Positions 47,073 to 56,781 are shown, counted from the stretch's first letter. The stretch: DNA of 64,000 nucleotides from Halapricum desulfuricans (GCF_017094465.1 NZ_CP064791.1:930001-994000), one strand, 5' to 3'. Numbers and translations are program-made. The notes: generated by a model from the sequence alone, not told the origin.

Positions 47073-48561
47073 CGGCGTTCACCTCCGAGCCCTCGCGGGA
47101 CTTCTCCAGCAGTGGCTGTTTGATCTCGTCGGTTAGCAGCTCCGACCCTTCTTCCTCGAGTTTGATTTCTGTCATGGGAACGTCGAGTTCCTCGGAGAGG
47201 ATCTCGATGACGCGCGGGCCACAGAACCCGCCCTGACACCGGCCGGCGCCGGGCCTGACCCGGCGCTTGATCGCGTTGACCGTCTGTGCGGGGACGGGCT
47301 GGTTGATCGCGTCACGGATCTCGCCCTCCGTGACGGTCTCGCACCGACAGATGATCTGCCCGTAGCGGGGGTCTTCCTCGATCAGTGCCGCCCGCTCCTC
47401 GTGGCTCATGTGCCGGACTTTCGGCGGGCCGCTGTAATTGGGGTCGAACGCCGGATCCTCCTCGAGGTCGCCACGCACCTCTTCGACGAGGTCGACGACC
47501 AGTTCGGCGGTCGCCGGAGCCGAGGCCAGCCCGGGCGACTGGATCCCGGCTGCGTTGATAAACCCTGGCACCTCCTCTTCGATCTGGATCCGGAAATCGC
47601 CGGTCTCCTTGATCGCCGGCCGCAACCCGGCAAACTCCTTGATGACGTCCTGTTTGGTCAGGTCCGGGACCGTCTTCTGTGCGCCCTCGAGGACCTTGTC
47701 GAGCCCCTGTCGGGTCGTCGCCTTGTCGCGCTTATCGTCGATCTCCTGGGCGTTGGGGCCGATCAGCAGGTTTTCCTCGTCGGTCGGCGTCACGACGATC
47801 CCCTTCGTGACTTCGGTCGGCACGGGGAAGATCGTCGTGTCGATATCGATGTCGAACTGCTTGTCGTAGAGGTAGTACTCCCCGCGCCGGGGCGTGATTT
47901 CGAAGTCGTCGACGCCGACCATCTTCGAGACCTCGTCGGCGTACAGCCCGGCCGCGTTGATCACGATGTCGGCGTCGATCTCGCCTTTCGCGGTTTCGAC
48001 AGTGAACCCCTCATCAGTCTTCGTGATGTCGGTCACTTCGGCTTCGAGCTCGACGCTCGCCCCGTTCTCGACGGCGTTGTTGGCGAACCCGACGGTCAGC
48101 TCGAAGGGATTGACGATTCCGGCCGTCGGGGCCCATAGCGCGGCCACGGCGTCGTCGGTCAGGTGCGGTTCCTTCTCGAGGAGTTGCTCGCGTTCGAGGA
48201 TCTCCAGTCCATCGACGCCGTTGTCCTGCCCCTTCGCGAGGAGTTCTTCGAGTTTCGGCCGTTCGCTCTCGTCGGTCGCGACGACCATCGCCCCGCGCCA
48301 CTCGATCGGCACGTCCAGTTCGTGCTGAATCCGCTCGTGATACAGTTCGTTACCCCGGACGTTCAGCCGCCCTTTCTGTTTGTCCGGGTCGGCGTTGAAC
48401 CCGGCGTGGATCAGAGCCGTGTTCGCCTTGCTCGTCCCGGTGCAGACGTCGGGGGATTTCTCCACCAGTACGACGTCGAGTTGGTACCGCGACAGTTCCC
48501 GTGCGATGGCCGTCCCGGTCACCCCACCGCCGACGACCACCACATCCGTTTGTGATTGCAT
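47065..48561 (-). CDS. GlpA-like FAD-dependent dehydrogenase with C-terminal [2Fe-2S] BFD domain
   Basis: 498 aa. N-terminal DVVVVGGGVTGTAIARELS binds FAD; the DAO-type fold continues to about residue 370; the C-terminus has ICRCETVTEGEI and RCQGGFCGP, the bacterioferredoxin-associated-ferredoxin cysteine set. The layout fits anaerobic-type glycerol-3-phosphate dehydrogenase (GlpA-like), though L-2-hydroxyglutarate or related substrates remain possible. No glpK or glpF adjoins. The start at 48561 was chosen over 48618. Confidence 0.85.
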   Translation of the reverse strand: MQSQTDVVVVGGGVTGTAIARELSRYQLDVVLVEKSPDVCTGTSKANTALIHAGFNADPDKQKGRLNVRGNELYHERIQHELDVPIEWRGAMVVATDESERPKLEELLAKGQDNGVDGLEILEREQLLEKEPHLTDDAVAALWAPTAGIVNPFELTVGFANNAVENGASVELEAEVTDITKTDEGFTVETAKGEIDADIVINAAGLYADEVSKMVGVDDFEITPRRGEYYLYDKQFDIDIDTTIFPVPTEVTKGIVVTPTDEENLLIGPNAQEIDDKRDKATTRQGLDKVLEGAQKTVPDLTKQDVIKEFAGLRPAIKETGDFRIQIEEEVPGFINAAGIQSPGLASAPATAELVVDLVEEVRGDLEEDPAFDPNYSGPPKVRHMSHEERAALIEEDPRYGQIICRCETVTEGEIRDAINQPVPAQTVNAIKRRVRPGAGRCQGGFCGPRVIEILSEELDVPMTEIKLEEEGSELLTDEIKQPLLEKSREGSEVNADD

Positions 48562-48772
48562 GGTGTATGCTCCGAGCGACGCTCCGCCAGATTGAGTCAA
48601 CGTGGCGATGCCATCCATGGCCGGCGCAGCGTCGCTGCTCCAAATGTATTGACGAATCCGACAGTAAATTCTTTATCGGCGATTCCCAGAAACCAGTAAA
48701 CAATCATTTCTGACCGAGAACGAGCGGTCTACGGACGAATCGCGGTCCAAACCGCAAATCCGAGGATGCCAA

Positions 48773-50962
48773 TCAGGCTAGCTGACCGGCAACTGTCTCC
48801 AGCGCGGCATCGAGCACGGCGTCCCGCCGACCGGCGAGGAACGCGATCTGCTGGGAGCGGCTGCTCTGTGCCTCGACTCCGGCGTCCGGGACTGCTTCGT
48901 CGATCCGGGTCGCGACGGTGCGCACGTCCAGAGCGTGCTCGCTTCGAAGGTGCAGGTCGTCCTCGCCGATGCCGACGATCGCGTCGACGTCACTGCGCAG
49001 CTGTCGGAGCAGTTCGTCGAGCAGCAGCGTCTCCGGCGGGAAATCAAAGCGGTGGGTGAACGCTTCGGTGTCGAGGACGGCGACCTCGACGCCGTCGACC
49101 GTCCGGCGATCGACGTTCGCCTCGGCGGTCTCGACGGCGGTCTCCAGTTTCGAGCGGAACTGTTCGCTGACGTGGCCCGCGAGCCCGCGCGCCTCGTCGT
49201 CGGCCACGTCGCTCGCCCGCCCCGCAAAGAGCAGGTCGGCGATCAGCTGTCGTTTGTCCTCGTAGGACTGGTAGTACGCCTCCAGCGCGACGGCGTCCCG
49301 GATGTCCGCGAGCGTGTCGCTCTCGTAGCCTGCCTGTCGTGCGGCCTCGGCGTACGCTTCGGGCGGTTCCTCCCAGAAGCTCACCGCCGGCAGATGCAGC
49401 AGGTCCTCGCGGACGTCCTCGTTGACGTGTGTCGCGACGTTTGCCGCGATCGCTGCCGTCGTCGGCCCGTCGAGTTGGCCATCCACCGTCGTCAGCGTCG
49501 CGGGATCGGCATCGGGGCTGACGACCGTCTCGACCTCGTCGGCGATCTCCGGCTCGGCGACGGTGTCGATCACCACGCGCGGCGCGTCGTACACATCGAG
49601 GAACTCCAGTCCGTCCAGCGACTCGCGCGTGCCGCCGACCGCGACGAACACGTACAGCGGCAGTTGCTCGTCGTGGCGCTCACGGTTGCCGAGCATCGTC
49701 GTGACGTCCTTGGTCGCATCGCCCATTTCGTAGACGTCGCCCTCGAGTGGCCGACGATCGAAGTAGTGATACTCGGCGTCCGAGCGGGAGTGTTCCTCGC
49801 GGATCAGCGGGAGCGTCGCACGCTCGATCGCCGCACCGGCGACATAGCCGTCCGCGGTCGCGCTGTGGCGGACGATGACCGGCCGCTCCTCGAAGACGGC
49901 ACGCCGGATCTCGCCGGCCGCGTCGCGGAACGACTCCGAAAGGCTCGACAACATCTCGTCCTCGGCGAGCAGGTCCAGCGCGCCAGGTCGGGCCTTCTCC
50001 GTCAGTGCCGCCTCCATCCGTTCGCGAACCGTCTCGCGTTCGTCGTCTTCGAGCGCGGTGAGTTGCTCGGTCTCGACCTGCAGTTCCCCGCGGCGCTCTC
50101 GGACCTCGCCGGACAGGCGAACGACGTCGTCTTCGCCGATGTCCGGATACGCTCGGACGCCCGCCTCCTCGAAGGCAGCGCAGTCGACTGTGCCGGTGCC
50201 GTCGGCGAGTTCGAACACCGTCGGCCCGCTGGTCTGGCGCGCGCTCTCGATCTTCCCTTCCAGTCGTACCGTTTCGCCGATGCGATCCCCGAGGGAGTCG
50301 ACCGTCACGAGCGGCGCCTCGTCGGCTTCCTCGGACGCGACTGTCTCGGCTGCGGTCCGCGTCTCGCCTGCCTCGGGCCCGTCCGAATCGGCCTGTCGCG
50401 TCCGGACGCCACCCGCTTCGGGACGGCCGGACGGCTCGTCGCTCTGTTCCGACGCCGTCTCTGTCTTCGATGCAGTGACAGCCTCCGCTGCTTCGTCAGA
50501 CGACGCGTCCGCGGCCGTCTGCTCCGACTCGGACGCGTCCGACGTGTCGCCTGTGTCCGGCGCGCTGCCGTCGATCTCTTTGGGGTGTTTCGGCTCGTCG
50601 AACGCGGGGTCGTCGATCAACTTCCCGCGGAACTCCCGGTCGGACTGGCGGATCGACCAGCCGAGGTCGATGTTACCGTTGTCTCTGACGTTTTTCACCT
50701 GGACGTAGACTGCGTCACCGGGCTCCCATTCGAGGTTGTCGAGCCGGCCGTCCAGCTCGCTTTCGTGGAGCAGTCCCGTCACGCTGTCGCCGACGTCGAC
50801 GAAGACGCCGAACTCGGCGAAGCCGTCGACCGTCCCCTTGTAGTAGCGGCCGGATGTCAACTGATCGGGACTCGATCCTCGAAACTCGAATGCGACGTCC
50901 TCTTGGTGAATGTCGCAGATCTTACCGTCAACAGATTTGCCGCAAATGATGCACGAACCCAT
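48773..50962 (-). CDS. Zinc-finger / S1 / OB-fold / DHH-type nucleic-acid protein
   Basis: 729 aa. MGSCIICGKSVDGKICDIH opens with a CxxC-CxxH zinc finger; residues 30-100 are S1-like (GRYYKGTVDGFAEFGVFVDVGD); 115-215 a low-complexity Ser/Ala/Glu/Asp linker; 220-310 an OB-fold (IGETVRLEGKIES); 340-729 a RecJ/DHH-type region (IVRHSATADGYVAGAAI), although the DHH signature itself is not intact. This is the haloarchaeal RecJ-like fused protein class, probably acting on single-stranded nucleic acid. The start at 50962 was chosen by the zinc finger over 51244. Confidence 0.82.
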   Translation of the reverse strand: MGSCIICGKSVDGKICDIHQEDVAFEFRGSSPDQLTSGRYYKGTVDGFAEFGVFVDVGDSVTGLLHESELDGRLDNLEWEPGDAVYVQVKNVRDNGNIDLGWSIRQSDREFRGKLIDDPAFDEPKHPKEIDGSAPDTGDTSDASESEQTAADASSDEAAEAVTASKTETASEQSDEPSGRPEAGGVRTRQADSDGPEAGETRTAAETVASEEADEAPLVTVDSLGDRIGETVRLEGKIESARQTSGPTVFELADGTGTVDCAAFEEAGVRAYPDIGEDDVVRLSGEVRERRGELQVETEQLTALEDDERETVRERMEAALTEKARPGALDLLAEDEMLSSLSESFRDAAGEIRRAVFEERPVIVRHSATADGYVAGAAIERATLPLIREEHSRSDAEYHYFDRRPLEGDVYEMGDATKDVTTMLGNRERHDEQLPLYVFVAVGGTRESLDGLEFLDVYDAPRVVIDTVAEPEIADEVETVVSPDADPATLTTVDGQLDGPTTAAIAANVATHVNEDVREDLLHLPAVSFWEEPPEAYAEAARQAGYESDTLADIRDAVALEAYYQSYEDKRQLIADLLFAGRASDVADDEARGLAGHVSEQFRSKLETAVETAEANVDRRTVDGVEVAVLDTEAFTHRFDFPPETLLLDELLRQLRSDVDAIVGIGEDDLHLRSEHALDVRTVATRIDEAVPDAGVEAQSSRSQQIAFLAGRRDAVLDAALETVAGQLA

Positions 50963-51023
50963 TGATCTGAACAAATGCACCCGGATTAAAACTGTTGTCG
51001 AATCAGTTCCGCCCATCGACCGC

Positions 51024-51632
51024 TCAGAACGCGAGCAATTCGACTGACGCTCTAAGGACTTTGCTCGCGGCTTCGAACCCGCGGAAGCCGTATCCGAACC
51101 CGATCGCAGCCGTCGGGATCGCGGCCACGGTCGCCCGCCGGTAGTTCGTCCCGTGGACGACGGCGAGACCGACGACCAGCAACACGAACCCGTATACTGT
51201 ACACAGCAGTCTGACTGCCGGGATCGGGACGCCCGCGACGACACACGGCGCGCTCGCGTACGCGAGCACCTGGACAGTCTCGCTGACGCCCGCCCGATCG
51301 GGGACTAGCCCCATCAGGACGAGTACCTGCAGCGCGACCAGCAGGTGCAACGCGACCGGCGCGACGAGTACCACCGTCAGCAACAGCGCCAGCACCGGGC
51401 CGGCGACCGGATGGCTCCCGACTGCGGGCGCGGCGCCGGCGAGCAGGTACCGCCCCCCTTCGGCGAACAGCACGACGCTCATGAGGAAAAACAGCCCCGG
51501 AGCCTGATCGGCCGGGGCGACGCCCGCCCGGAAGAACCGCCGCGGTGCCGTCAGAACCTCGAACCAGGCGCGAGCGATCGCTCGCGGCCCCCGGTCGCGC
51601 CCGCCCTCCGGATCCTTGATCCACTGTGTCAC
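51024..51632 (-). CDS. YIP1-family membrane protein
   Basis: 202 aa. A short cytoplasmic start TAPRRFFRAGVAPADQAPG leads into five membrane helices, the Yip1/YipF layout. The family is common in archaea and bacteria; function is unknown. It starts 73 bases from the DoxX gene on the same strand. Confidence 0.8.
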   Translation of the reverse strand: MTQWIKDPEGGRDRGPRAIARAWFEVLTAPRRFFRAGVAPADQAPGLFFLMSVVLFAEGGRYLLAGAAPAVGSHPVAGPVLALLLTVVLVAPVALHLLVALQVLVLMGLVPDRAGVSETVQVLAYASAPCVVAGVPIPAVRLLCTVYGFVLLVVGLAVVHGTNYRRATVAAIPTAAIGFGYGFRGFEAASKVLRASVELLAF

Positions 51633-51704
51633 GCCCGTCCCTTGCAGCGGCGGTGATTTGTCCGTTTGGAAACCGGCCGTCCGCTCGCGAGACGGGCGGA
51701 CGCG

Positions 51705-52181
51705 CTACCGTTGCGCGTTGCTCCTGACCGTGCTCCCGATCGCGAGCGCGGCGCCGATGATGACGAGGTTCTTGACGATGTACTGGCCCTCAACGGTCAG
51801 CGCGTAGGGAGCGGTCGTGTAGACGACCTCGGGCAGGAGCACGAGCGGCAGGAACGTCCCGGGCAGCTGCAGAAAGAGCAGGAAGATCCCGGCCCGGATC
51901 AGCGGCCGGTAGAGCAGGAAGAGCCCGATGAGCATCTCCCAGACGCCGAGCACGGGGACGAACACTTCCGGCGGCACGACGTAGACGGTGGACGCGACCA
52001 GCTCCGCCGCCGGGCTGACGTCGAGCACTTTCAGCGCGCCGAACCAGATGAACACGACGCCAACGGAGGCCCGGAGCATCGGGATGCTCCATCGCTCCAT
52101 CGCCTGGGCGATGGCCCTGTCGACCGCGTCGAACCGCTCTCTGTATGTCTCGAGTCGCTCGCTGACTGTTCCGTTTTCCAT
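51705..52181 (-). CDS. DoxX-family membrane protein
   Basis: 158 aa with four membrane helices. RASVGVVFIWFGALKVLDVSP and VWEMLIGLFLL are DoxX-type. The helix-4 region ends in a basic tail STVRSNAQR. DoxX proteins are small quinone- or thiosulfate-linked membrane proteins in some cases; here the role is unknown. A second DoxX-type gene is at 56277. Confidence 0.82.
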   Translation of the reverse strand: MENGTVSERLETYRERFDAVDRAIAQAMERWSIPMLRASVGVVFIWFGALKVLDVSPAAELVASTVYVVPPEVFVPVLGVWEMLIGLFLLYRPLIRAGIFLLFLQLPGTFLPLVLLPEVVYTTAPYALTVEGQYIVKNLVIIGAALAIGSTVRSNAQR

Positions 52182-52298
52182 GGCTGACGTACGTGCTGGG
52201 CCGGAAAGTCCCTTTCTGCCCGATATCGGCAGGCCCGGCTGGTCGAATCGTCGCTCGACGAGCCCTCCTCAGTTCGCACGGCACACGAGCCGTGACGG

Positions 52299-52877
52299 TT
52301 AATCGCCGGCGCCGACGTTTTCCTCGCTCTCGAACGACGGCGGTTCGGGTCCGATGTTCGCGTACCGGACGGCGTCCGCACCCAGCGTCGCCACGCGCGA
52401 CTCCAGGTCGCTATCGACGAACTCGCCGTCCTCGATCGCGCTACTGGCTCGCGGAACGGCCGCCTGATGGGGGATCACCCAGCAGTCCAGCGCCCGACAG
52501 ACCGACCGCAGGTGATCCAGCGCGGTGATCGGGAACGACCCGCCGGCGACCGCGAGCAGCCCCACGGTCTTTTTCTCAAACTCGTCGAACCCACAGTAGT
52601 CCAGCGCGTTCTTCAGCGGCGCGGCGTAGGAGCCGTGATAGACGGGCGTCCCCAGCAGAATCGAGTCCGCCTCGCGGATCCGCCGTTTGAGTTCGGGCGC
52701 GTCGCCGGCCTCTCGGGCGTCCGCGTCGAAGACCGGGAGTTCGAGTTCGCGAAGGTCGATCAGATCCGTACTCGCGCCGGCCGCCCCGGCTTCCTGTAGC
52801 GCGCGCTTCAGTGCGAGCCGCGTATAGCTGTCCTCGCGGAGGCTCCCCGCGACTGCGGCGACGTGTGGATCGGTCAT
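52299..52877 (-). CDS. NADPH-dependent FMN reductase family protein
   Basis: 192 aa flavodoxin-like fold. AVAGSLREDSYTRLALKRAL binds FMN phosphate; LLGTPVYHGSYAAPLKNALDY is the family's core; the rest matches ArsH/YieF-type quinone or azo reductases. The start MTDPHVAAVAGS at 52877 was chosen. Single gene, divergent from the broken DsrE gene. Confidence 0.88.
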   Translation of the reverse strand: MTDPHVAAVAGSLREDSYTRLALKRALQEAGAAGASTDLIDLRELELPVFDADAREAGDAPELKRRIREADSILLGTPVYHGSYAAPLKNALDYCGFDEFEKKTVGLLAVAGGSFPITALDHLRSVCRALDCWVIPHQAAVPRASSAIEDGEFVDSDLESRVATLGADAVRYANIGPEPPSFESEENVGAGD

Positions 52878-53039
52878 AGGCACCTCCTACTCGCACCGTC
52901 ACAAAGAAGCCCCCGATGACGGCGAAACACGCTGTCCGGGGGACCACGCTTCCGCGCAGACGCTCGCCCTCCGGTGGTGGCGAACTCACCGAGGGGGCAA
53001 CCCGCCACTATCAAGTCGGTGGCGAGTGCCAACCTCGGT

Positions 53040-53763
53040 ATGGACCTGGGCATCATCGTCGAGACGAACGATCCGGAAAAGGTCTGGAACGGCTTCCGGC
53101 TCGCGAACACGGCGATAGAAGACGGTCACTCGGTCGAGACGTTTCTCCTCGGTGACGGTGTCGAGGCGCCCGATCTCGAACACCCGAAGTTGAACCCGCA
53201 CGGCGCGATACGCAAGTACACACTCAACGACGGCGAACTGTTAGCCTGTGGTACCTGTATGGACTCGCGCGATCTCGAAGCCGACGAGCTGCGTCCGCGT
53301 GGCTCTATAAAAGGGAACAGCGCGAGTACCCCGACCCACCGTGGTCGGGGGGTGAAGCGCGTCACCCCGTGCAGTAATCCAAACAATTAATACGACAGAG
53401 TGACTACGTAATAGTAACGGTCAGAAAACAATCTCTAAAGGCAGAATTGAAGACCTCAATTCCGCGCTGGCCGTGTCACGGACCTGGAAATGCGACTCCT
53501 CTCAAAACCCCGCCGCTATGGTGGGTGAGACGGGAGTTGTCGGGTCGTGGTGGAGCGACCGACCTCCACGGACACACCTCGTGTGTTCGGGTATTAATCC
53601 GGAGCCGACCCCTTCACTGGGGAAGGTCGGAGGGAATTAAATTCGCCTGCTGGTGCAGTGCGGTCCTAAACGGCGAAGCCCCGCGCCACTGTGCGCGGGG
53701 TACTTCACGAGCGACTGTCTGGCCGTCGTCGAGAACGCCGACAAAGTGATCACGATCGGGTAA
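53040..53763 (+). pseudogene. DsrE-family protein interrupted by a 400-bp mobile element
   Basis: The first 269 bases code for MDLGIIVETNDPEKVWNGFR and on to the DsrE Cys motif ACGTCMDSRDLE. The frame is broken at 53308 by the element 53309-53708 and resumes at 53709 with SDCLAVVENADKVITIG and stop TAA 53761-53763. Joining 53040-53308 to 53709-53763 gives a perfect 107-codon DsrE frame with Met at the join. DsrE proteins relay sulfane sulfur. In its present form the chain is truncated after residue 89 and continues into element sequence for 27 residues, so it is probably non-functional. Confidence 0.9.
53309..53708 (+). mobile_element. Non-autonomous IS200/IS605-like element, copy 2, inside dsrE
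   Basis: Exactly 400 bp between CTCTAT (left flank) and GAGCGAC (right flank), with no target duplication, as for single-strand IS200/IS605 insertions. The left end has overlapping hairpins CCCCGACC/GGTCGGGG (53329-53350) and GGGGTGA/TCACCCC (53349-53368); the right end CCCCGCGC/GCGCGGGG (53679-53700) followed by TACTTCAC. No transposase. The interior matches copy 1. The right-end hairpin and flank resemble a TnpB omega-RNA scaffold with its guide: the guide would match dsrE and the bases before it (TCTAT) would be the target-adjacent motif. Confidence 0.85.
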
Positions 53764-53839
53764 CGATCCCCGCAATCGCGCAAGCCCGGATTATCGCTGC
53801 GCATACGACAGAATTTTCAATGCGCACTGTGTATCCTCG

Positions 53840-54466
53840 ATGATGGTCACAAAGAGCGCGCTCGCCCAGCAGTTGGGCGTCGTTGCCGGGTTCGACGATC
53901 CGCGGGCCCCACTCGAACAGTACCGGACGCCCCCGGAAGTCGCTGCGAGTCTGATCCATACGGCGGATCTGCAGGGTGACATCGAGGGACGGACGGTGGT
54001 CGATCTCGGTTGCGGGACGGGCATGCTCGCGCTGGCGGCCGCGTTGCGCGGGCCGCGGCGGGTCGTCGGGGTAGACCTCGACGCGGCCCCGCTGGCGACG
54101 GCCCGGGACAACGAACGCCGCGTCGGAACGACCAGTGCCGTCGACTGGGTCCGCGCAGACGCCACGAAGCTACCGCTGTCGGTCGAGAACGCGACGGTCG
54201 TGATGAACCCGCCCTTTGGCGCCCAGGACGGCAACGAACACGCCGACCGCGCGTTTCTGGAGACGGCAAGCGAGATTGCGACCGTTTCCTACTCGATCCA
54301 CAACGAGGGCAGCCAGTCGTTTGTCGAGTCGTTCGCGGCGGACAACGGCGGGGACGTCACCCACGCGTTCGCGGTCGAACTCGATATTCCACACCAGTTC
54401 GACTTTCACGAGTCCGGGACCGAGGTGATCGACGCCGAGGCGTTCCGGATCGAGTGGGGTCAGTAG
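53840..54466 (+). CDS. METTL5-like RNA N6-adenine methyltransferase
   Basis: 208 aa. SAM motif I VVDLGCGTGMLALAA near residue 55, VVGVDLDAAPL, and catalytic NPPF (VVMNPPFGAQDGNEHADR) for N6-adenine methylation. The layout matches METTL5, which methylates rRNA in eukaryotes, and its archaeal homologues. ATG 53840 or 53843 are possible starts. It lies 76 bases after the broken dsrE. Confidence 0.9.
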   Translation: MMVTKSALAQQLGVVAGFDDPRAPLEQYRTPPEVAASLIHTADLQGDIEGRTVVDLGCGTGMLALAAALRGPRRVVGVDLDAAPLATARDNERRVGTTSAVDWVRADATKLPLSVENATVVMNPPFGAQDGNEHADRAFLETASEIATVSYSIHNEGSQSFVESFAADNGGDVTHAFAVELDIPHQFDFHESGTEVIDAEAFRIEWGQ

Positions 54467-54473
54467 CGAGACA

Positions 54474-56210
54474 TCAGTCTCTCCGGGTCGGCGGCACGTT
54501 CTTCTGTGCGACCCGGACGCGTGTGCCGTCGTAGTTCGCGTAGAGATCTCTGCCGTCGCGCTCGAACCTGATCGCACCGACAGTCGTGTTCGATCCCGTT
54601 TCCGGCAGGGCCCCGACGCCGATTGTTTCGTTGTGCTGTCGAATGGCGACCTCGAAGTCAGTGTCGGCCGGCTGTAGCGTTATCGTTCGGTTCGCGATCG
54701 TCGCGTCGGCCCGTGCCGGCCCGGACGTGAACGCCACTCGCGACGGTTCGTCCGGCGGGTGAAGCTGGACGCGATAGGTCCGGTTACCACCGACGACAGA
54801 CCATCCGGTGCGCGAGACGCCGACGGTCTCGCGCCAGCCGACGCCCCCGACCGTGACCTCCGTGTACCCGGTGGACGCGAGCCGCGATTTCGAGGTCGCG
54901 AGTTGCCAGACGTTGCGGCGCTCGCTGTAAACGATCACGCCGCTCGAATCGACTGAGGTCACCTGCTCGAGGCCCGGAATGTCGACCATCGCGTAGAGCT
55001 GGTTGGTCACGTTTTCCGAGTAGCCGACCTGGTAGTCACGAACTTCGACAGGATCGTTCGGGAGCTCAGTCGATTCGACGGTCTGGAGGTGGACGACGAC
55101 GCCGGCGAGCGCGAGCGTGAGGACGGTCATCACGAGCACGCCGGCTGCCGCCTGGCCGCGTGACGGGAGTTCCTCGCGCAGTCGCTCTGGGGCCCGTGAC
55201 GGCCACGGGATCGAGGGACGAGACGACCGGCGCGCCGTCGCAACGATTGCCGCCCCGAGCAGGAAGACGAAGGCGATACCGATTCCTCGAAAGAGGGCGT
55301 ACCGGCCGTTCCCGAGCGGCAGATACGCCAGCCACAGCTGTTGTATAACTCCGAACAGCACGGCCGCAAACCAGACGCGTGGTGCGGAGGGTCGATCCCC
55401 GCGCCGATACCACAGCGCGATCCCCAGCAACACACCGAGCAGGAACCCGAGGAGATGCCCGGTCACGGCGATGTCCGCGAACCAGACGCCGTAATATCCG
55501 ATGCCGGGCGAATGTGTCGTCACCGGACTCGTGAAGGCAGTATAGAGCGTCCCGAGCATGTCAGACAGCAGCAGCCCGACGACGGCCGTCAGCGGGCGGA
55601 CGACCAGCGCGAACCCGGCCAGCGCGTAGACGACCCCCGAAAAGCCGATGATCGGCCCCGGGACGAACGCCGAGGTCGCGACTCCGACGAGTCCCATCGC
55701 GCCGGCGAACAGCAAGGGTCGAACGTAGGGACTCCGTCGGGACAGATACTCGATCTGTGTGCCCCTGCCCGGCCGGAAGTGGCTGTAGCCGTACTCGGCG
55801 ATCGATCCGAACACGAGCAGCGAGATGACGTTCCCGCGGAGGTGTGCGAGGTTCGCGTGACTAAACGGCGCGGCGAGAACGCCCAGAGGATACTCGTAGG
55901 ACCAGGCAGTGAACGCGTACGTGACCGGTTGCCGCGGATCGAAGGGGTTACCGCTGTAGGCGCCCTGGACGAACAGGAACATCCCAAGCAGGAATACCGC
56001 GGTCAGGACGGTCCCCCAGGGAGCGCCCAGCAATAGCCGGGATCGGAGCCGACGCATCCACTCACCGCCGGGGTCGGCCAGCCGATAACAGACCAGCCCG
56101 GACCCGACGGCGACAGCGACGACGAGCAGTTGCATCGGCCACGGCGGTGCCTCGATAATCGTGTCGATCCCAGCCTGCACGGGCACCGGCGCAGTCAGCC
56201 AGCCGGACAT
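54474..56210 (-). CDS. Rhomboid-family intramembrane serine protease
   Basis: 578 aa. The rhomboid core spans about residues 70-275 with SHANLAHLRGN (His118, His123, Asn127), catalytic Ser191 in GFSG and His252 in GHLLGFLLG. C-terminal to it are three more helices and then a 200-residue extracellular domain with repeated beta-like stretches. Rhomboids cleave membrane proteins in the bilayer; the extra domain may select substrates. It ends 8 bases from the METTL5-like gene (convergent). Confidence 0.9.
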   Translation of the reverse strand: MSGWLTAPVPVQAGIDTIIEAPPWPMQLLVVAVAVGSGLVCYRLADPGGEWMRRLRSRLLLGAPWGTVLTAVFLLGMFLFVQGAYSGNPFDPRQPVTYAFTAWSYEYPLGVLAAPFSHANLAHLRGNVISLLVFGSIAEYGYSHFRPGRGTQIEYLSRRSPYVRPLLFAGAMGLVGVATSAFVPGPIIGFSGVVYALAGFALVVRPLTAVVGLLLSDMLGTLYTAFTSPVTTHSPGIGYYGVWFADIAVTGHLLGFLLGVLLGIALWYRRGDRPSAPRVWFAAVLFGVIQQLWLAYLPLGNGRYALFRGIGIAFVFLLGAAIVATARRSSRPSIPWPSRAPERLREELPSRGQAAAGVLVMTVLTLALAGVVVHLQTVESTELPNDPVEVRDYQVGYSENVTNQLYAMVDIPGLEQVTSVDSSGVIVYSERRNVWQLATSKSRLASTGYTEVTVGGVGWRETVGVSRTGWSVVGGNRTYRVQLHPPDEPSRVAFTSGPARADATIANRTITLQPADTDFEVAIRQHNETIGVGALPETGSNTTVGAIRFERDGRDLYANYDGTRVRVAQKNVPPTRRD

Positions 56211-56276
56211 ACCAGAGAAGTGTGTGTCCGGCCTGCTTATATTCCCGTGTATTAGATGACGGTCCGCAGGCCGATC

Positions 56277-56696
56277 TCAGAACAGTCCGATGCCGACGGC
56301 GTACGGCCACTCGACGCTACCGAGCGCCAGAAACGCCAGCGCACCGCCAAGCAGCGTGGCGTTTTTCAGGAAACTCGTCATCTCGCTCTGTCGCTGCTCC
56401 TCGGGGACGGCCCAGAAGTCGTGCATCGTCGGCGTCGCGACGAGCAGGAACACGGCGATCGCACCCGCTGCGACGACCGGGAACGCGCCGATCGCGATCG
56501 CGACTCCGCCGGCGATCAACTGGACGCCAGTCGCCGGGACCAGAAACTCCGCGGCAGGGATGCCCTTGGCTTTGCTGTAGCCGATCATCCCCTCCGCATC
56601 GAGCAGGTGGTTGAGCCCGGTAAACGCCAGCACGAGCCCGAACAGGGCACGAGCGAGCAGGAACACCTCGCCGGAACCGGCCGATTCGAACGCCAT
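56277..56696 (-). CDS. DoxX-family membrane protein
   Basis: 139 aa with four helices: LARALFGLVLAFTGLNHLL, then EGMIGYSKAKGIPAAEFLVPA, which is DoxX-like. It is divergent from an HxlR regulator across 142 bases that contain the palindrome GTTCG-TATC-CGAAC, so HxlR may control it. Confidence 0.85.
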   Translation of the reverse strand: MAFESAGSGEVFLLARALFGLVLAFTGLNHLLDAEGMIGYSKAKGIPAAEFLVPATGVQLIAGGVAIAIGAFPVVAAGAIAVFLLVATPTMHDFWAVPEEQRQSEMTSFLKNATLLGGALAFLALGSVEWPYAVGIGLF

Positions 56697-56781
56697 CAGG
56701 CGACACCTCCGGAGAGGGACTGTGCTTCGTTCGATACGACTCGCGGCAGATTCGAGATAGCGACTATCACGACAGTACCTA

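Noticed and set aside
48935-50965. 676-residue rightward open frame
   Set aside because: It is antisense to the zinc-finger/S1/DHH protein and has no recognisable motif.
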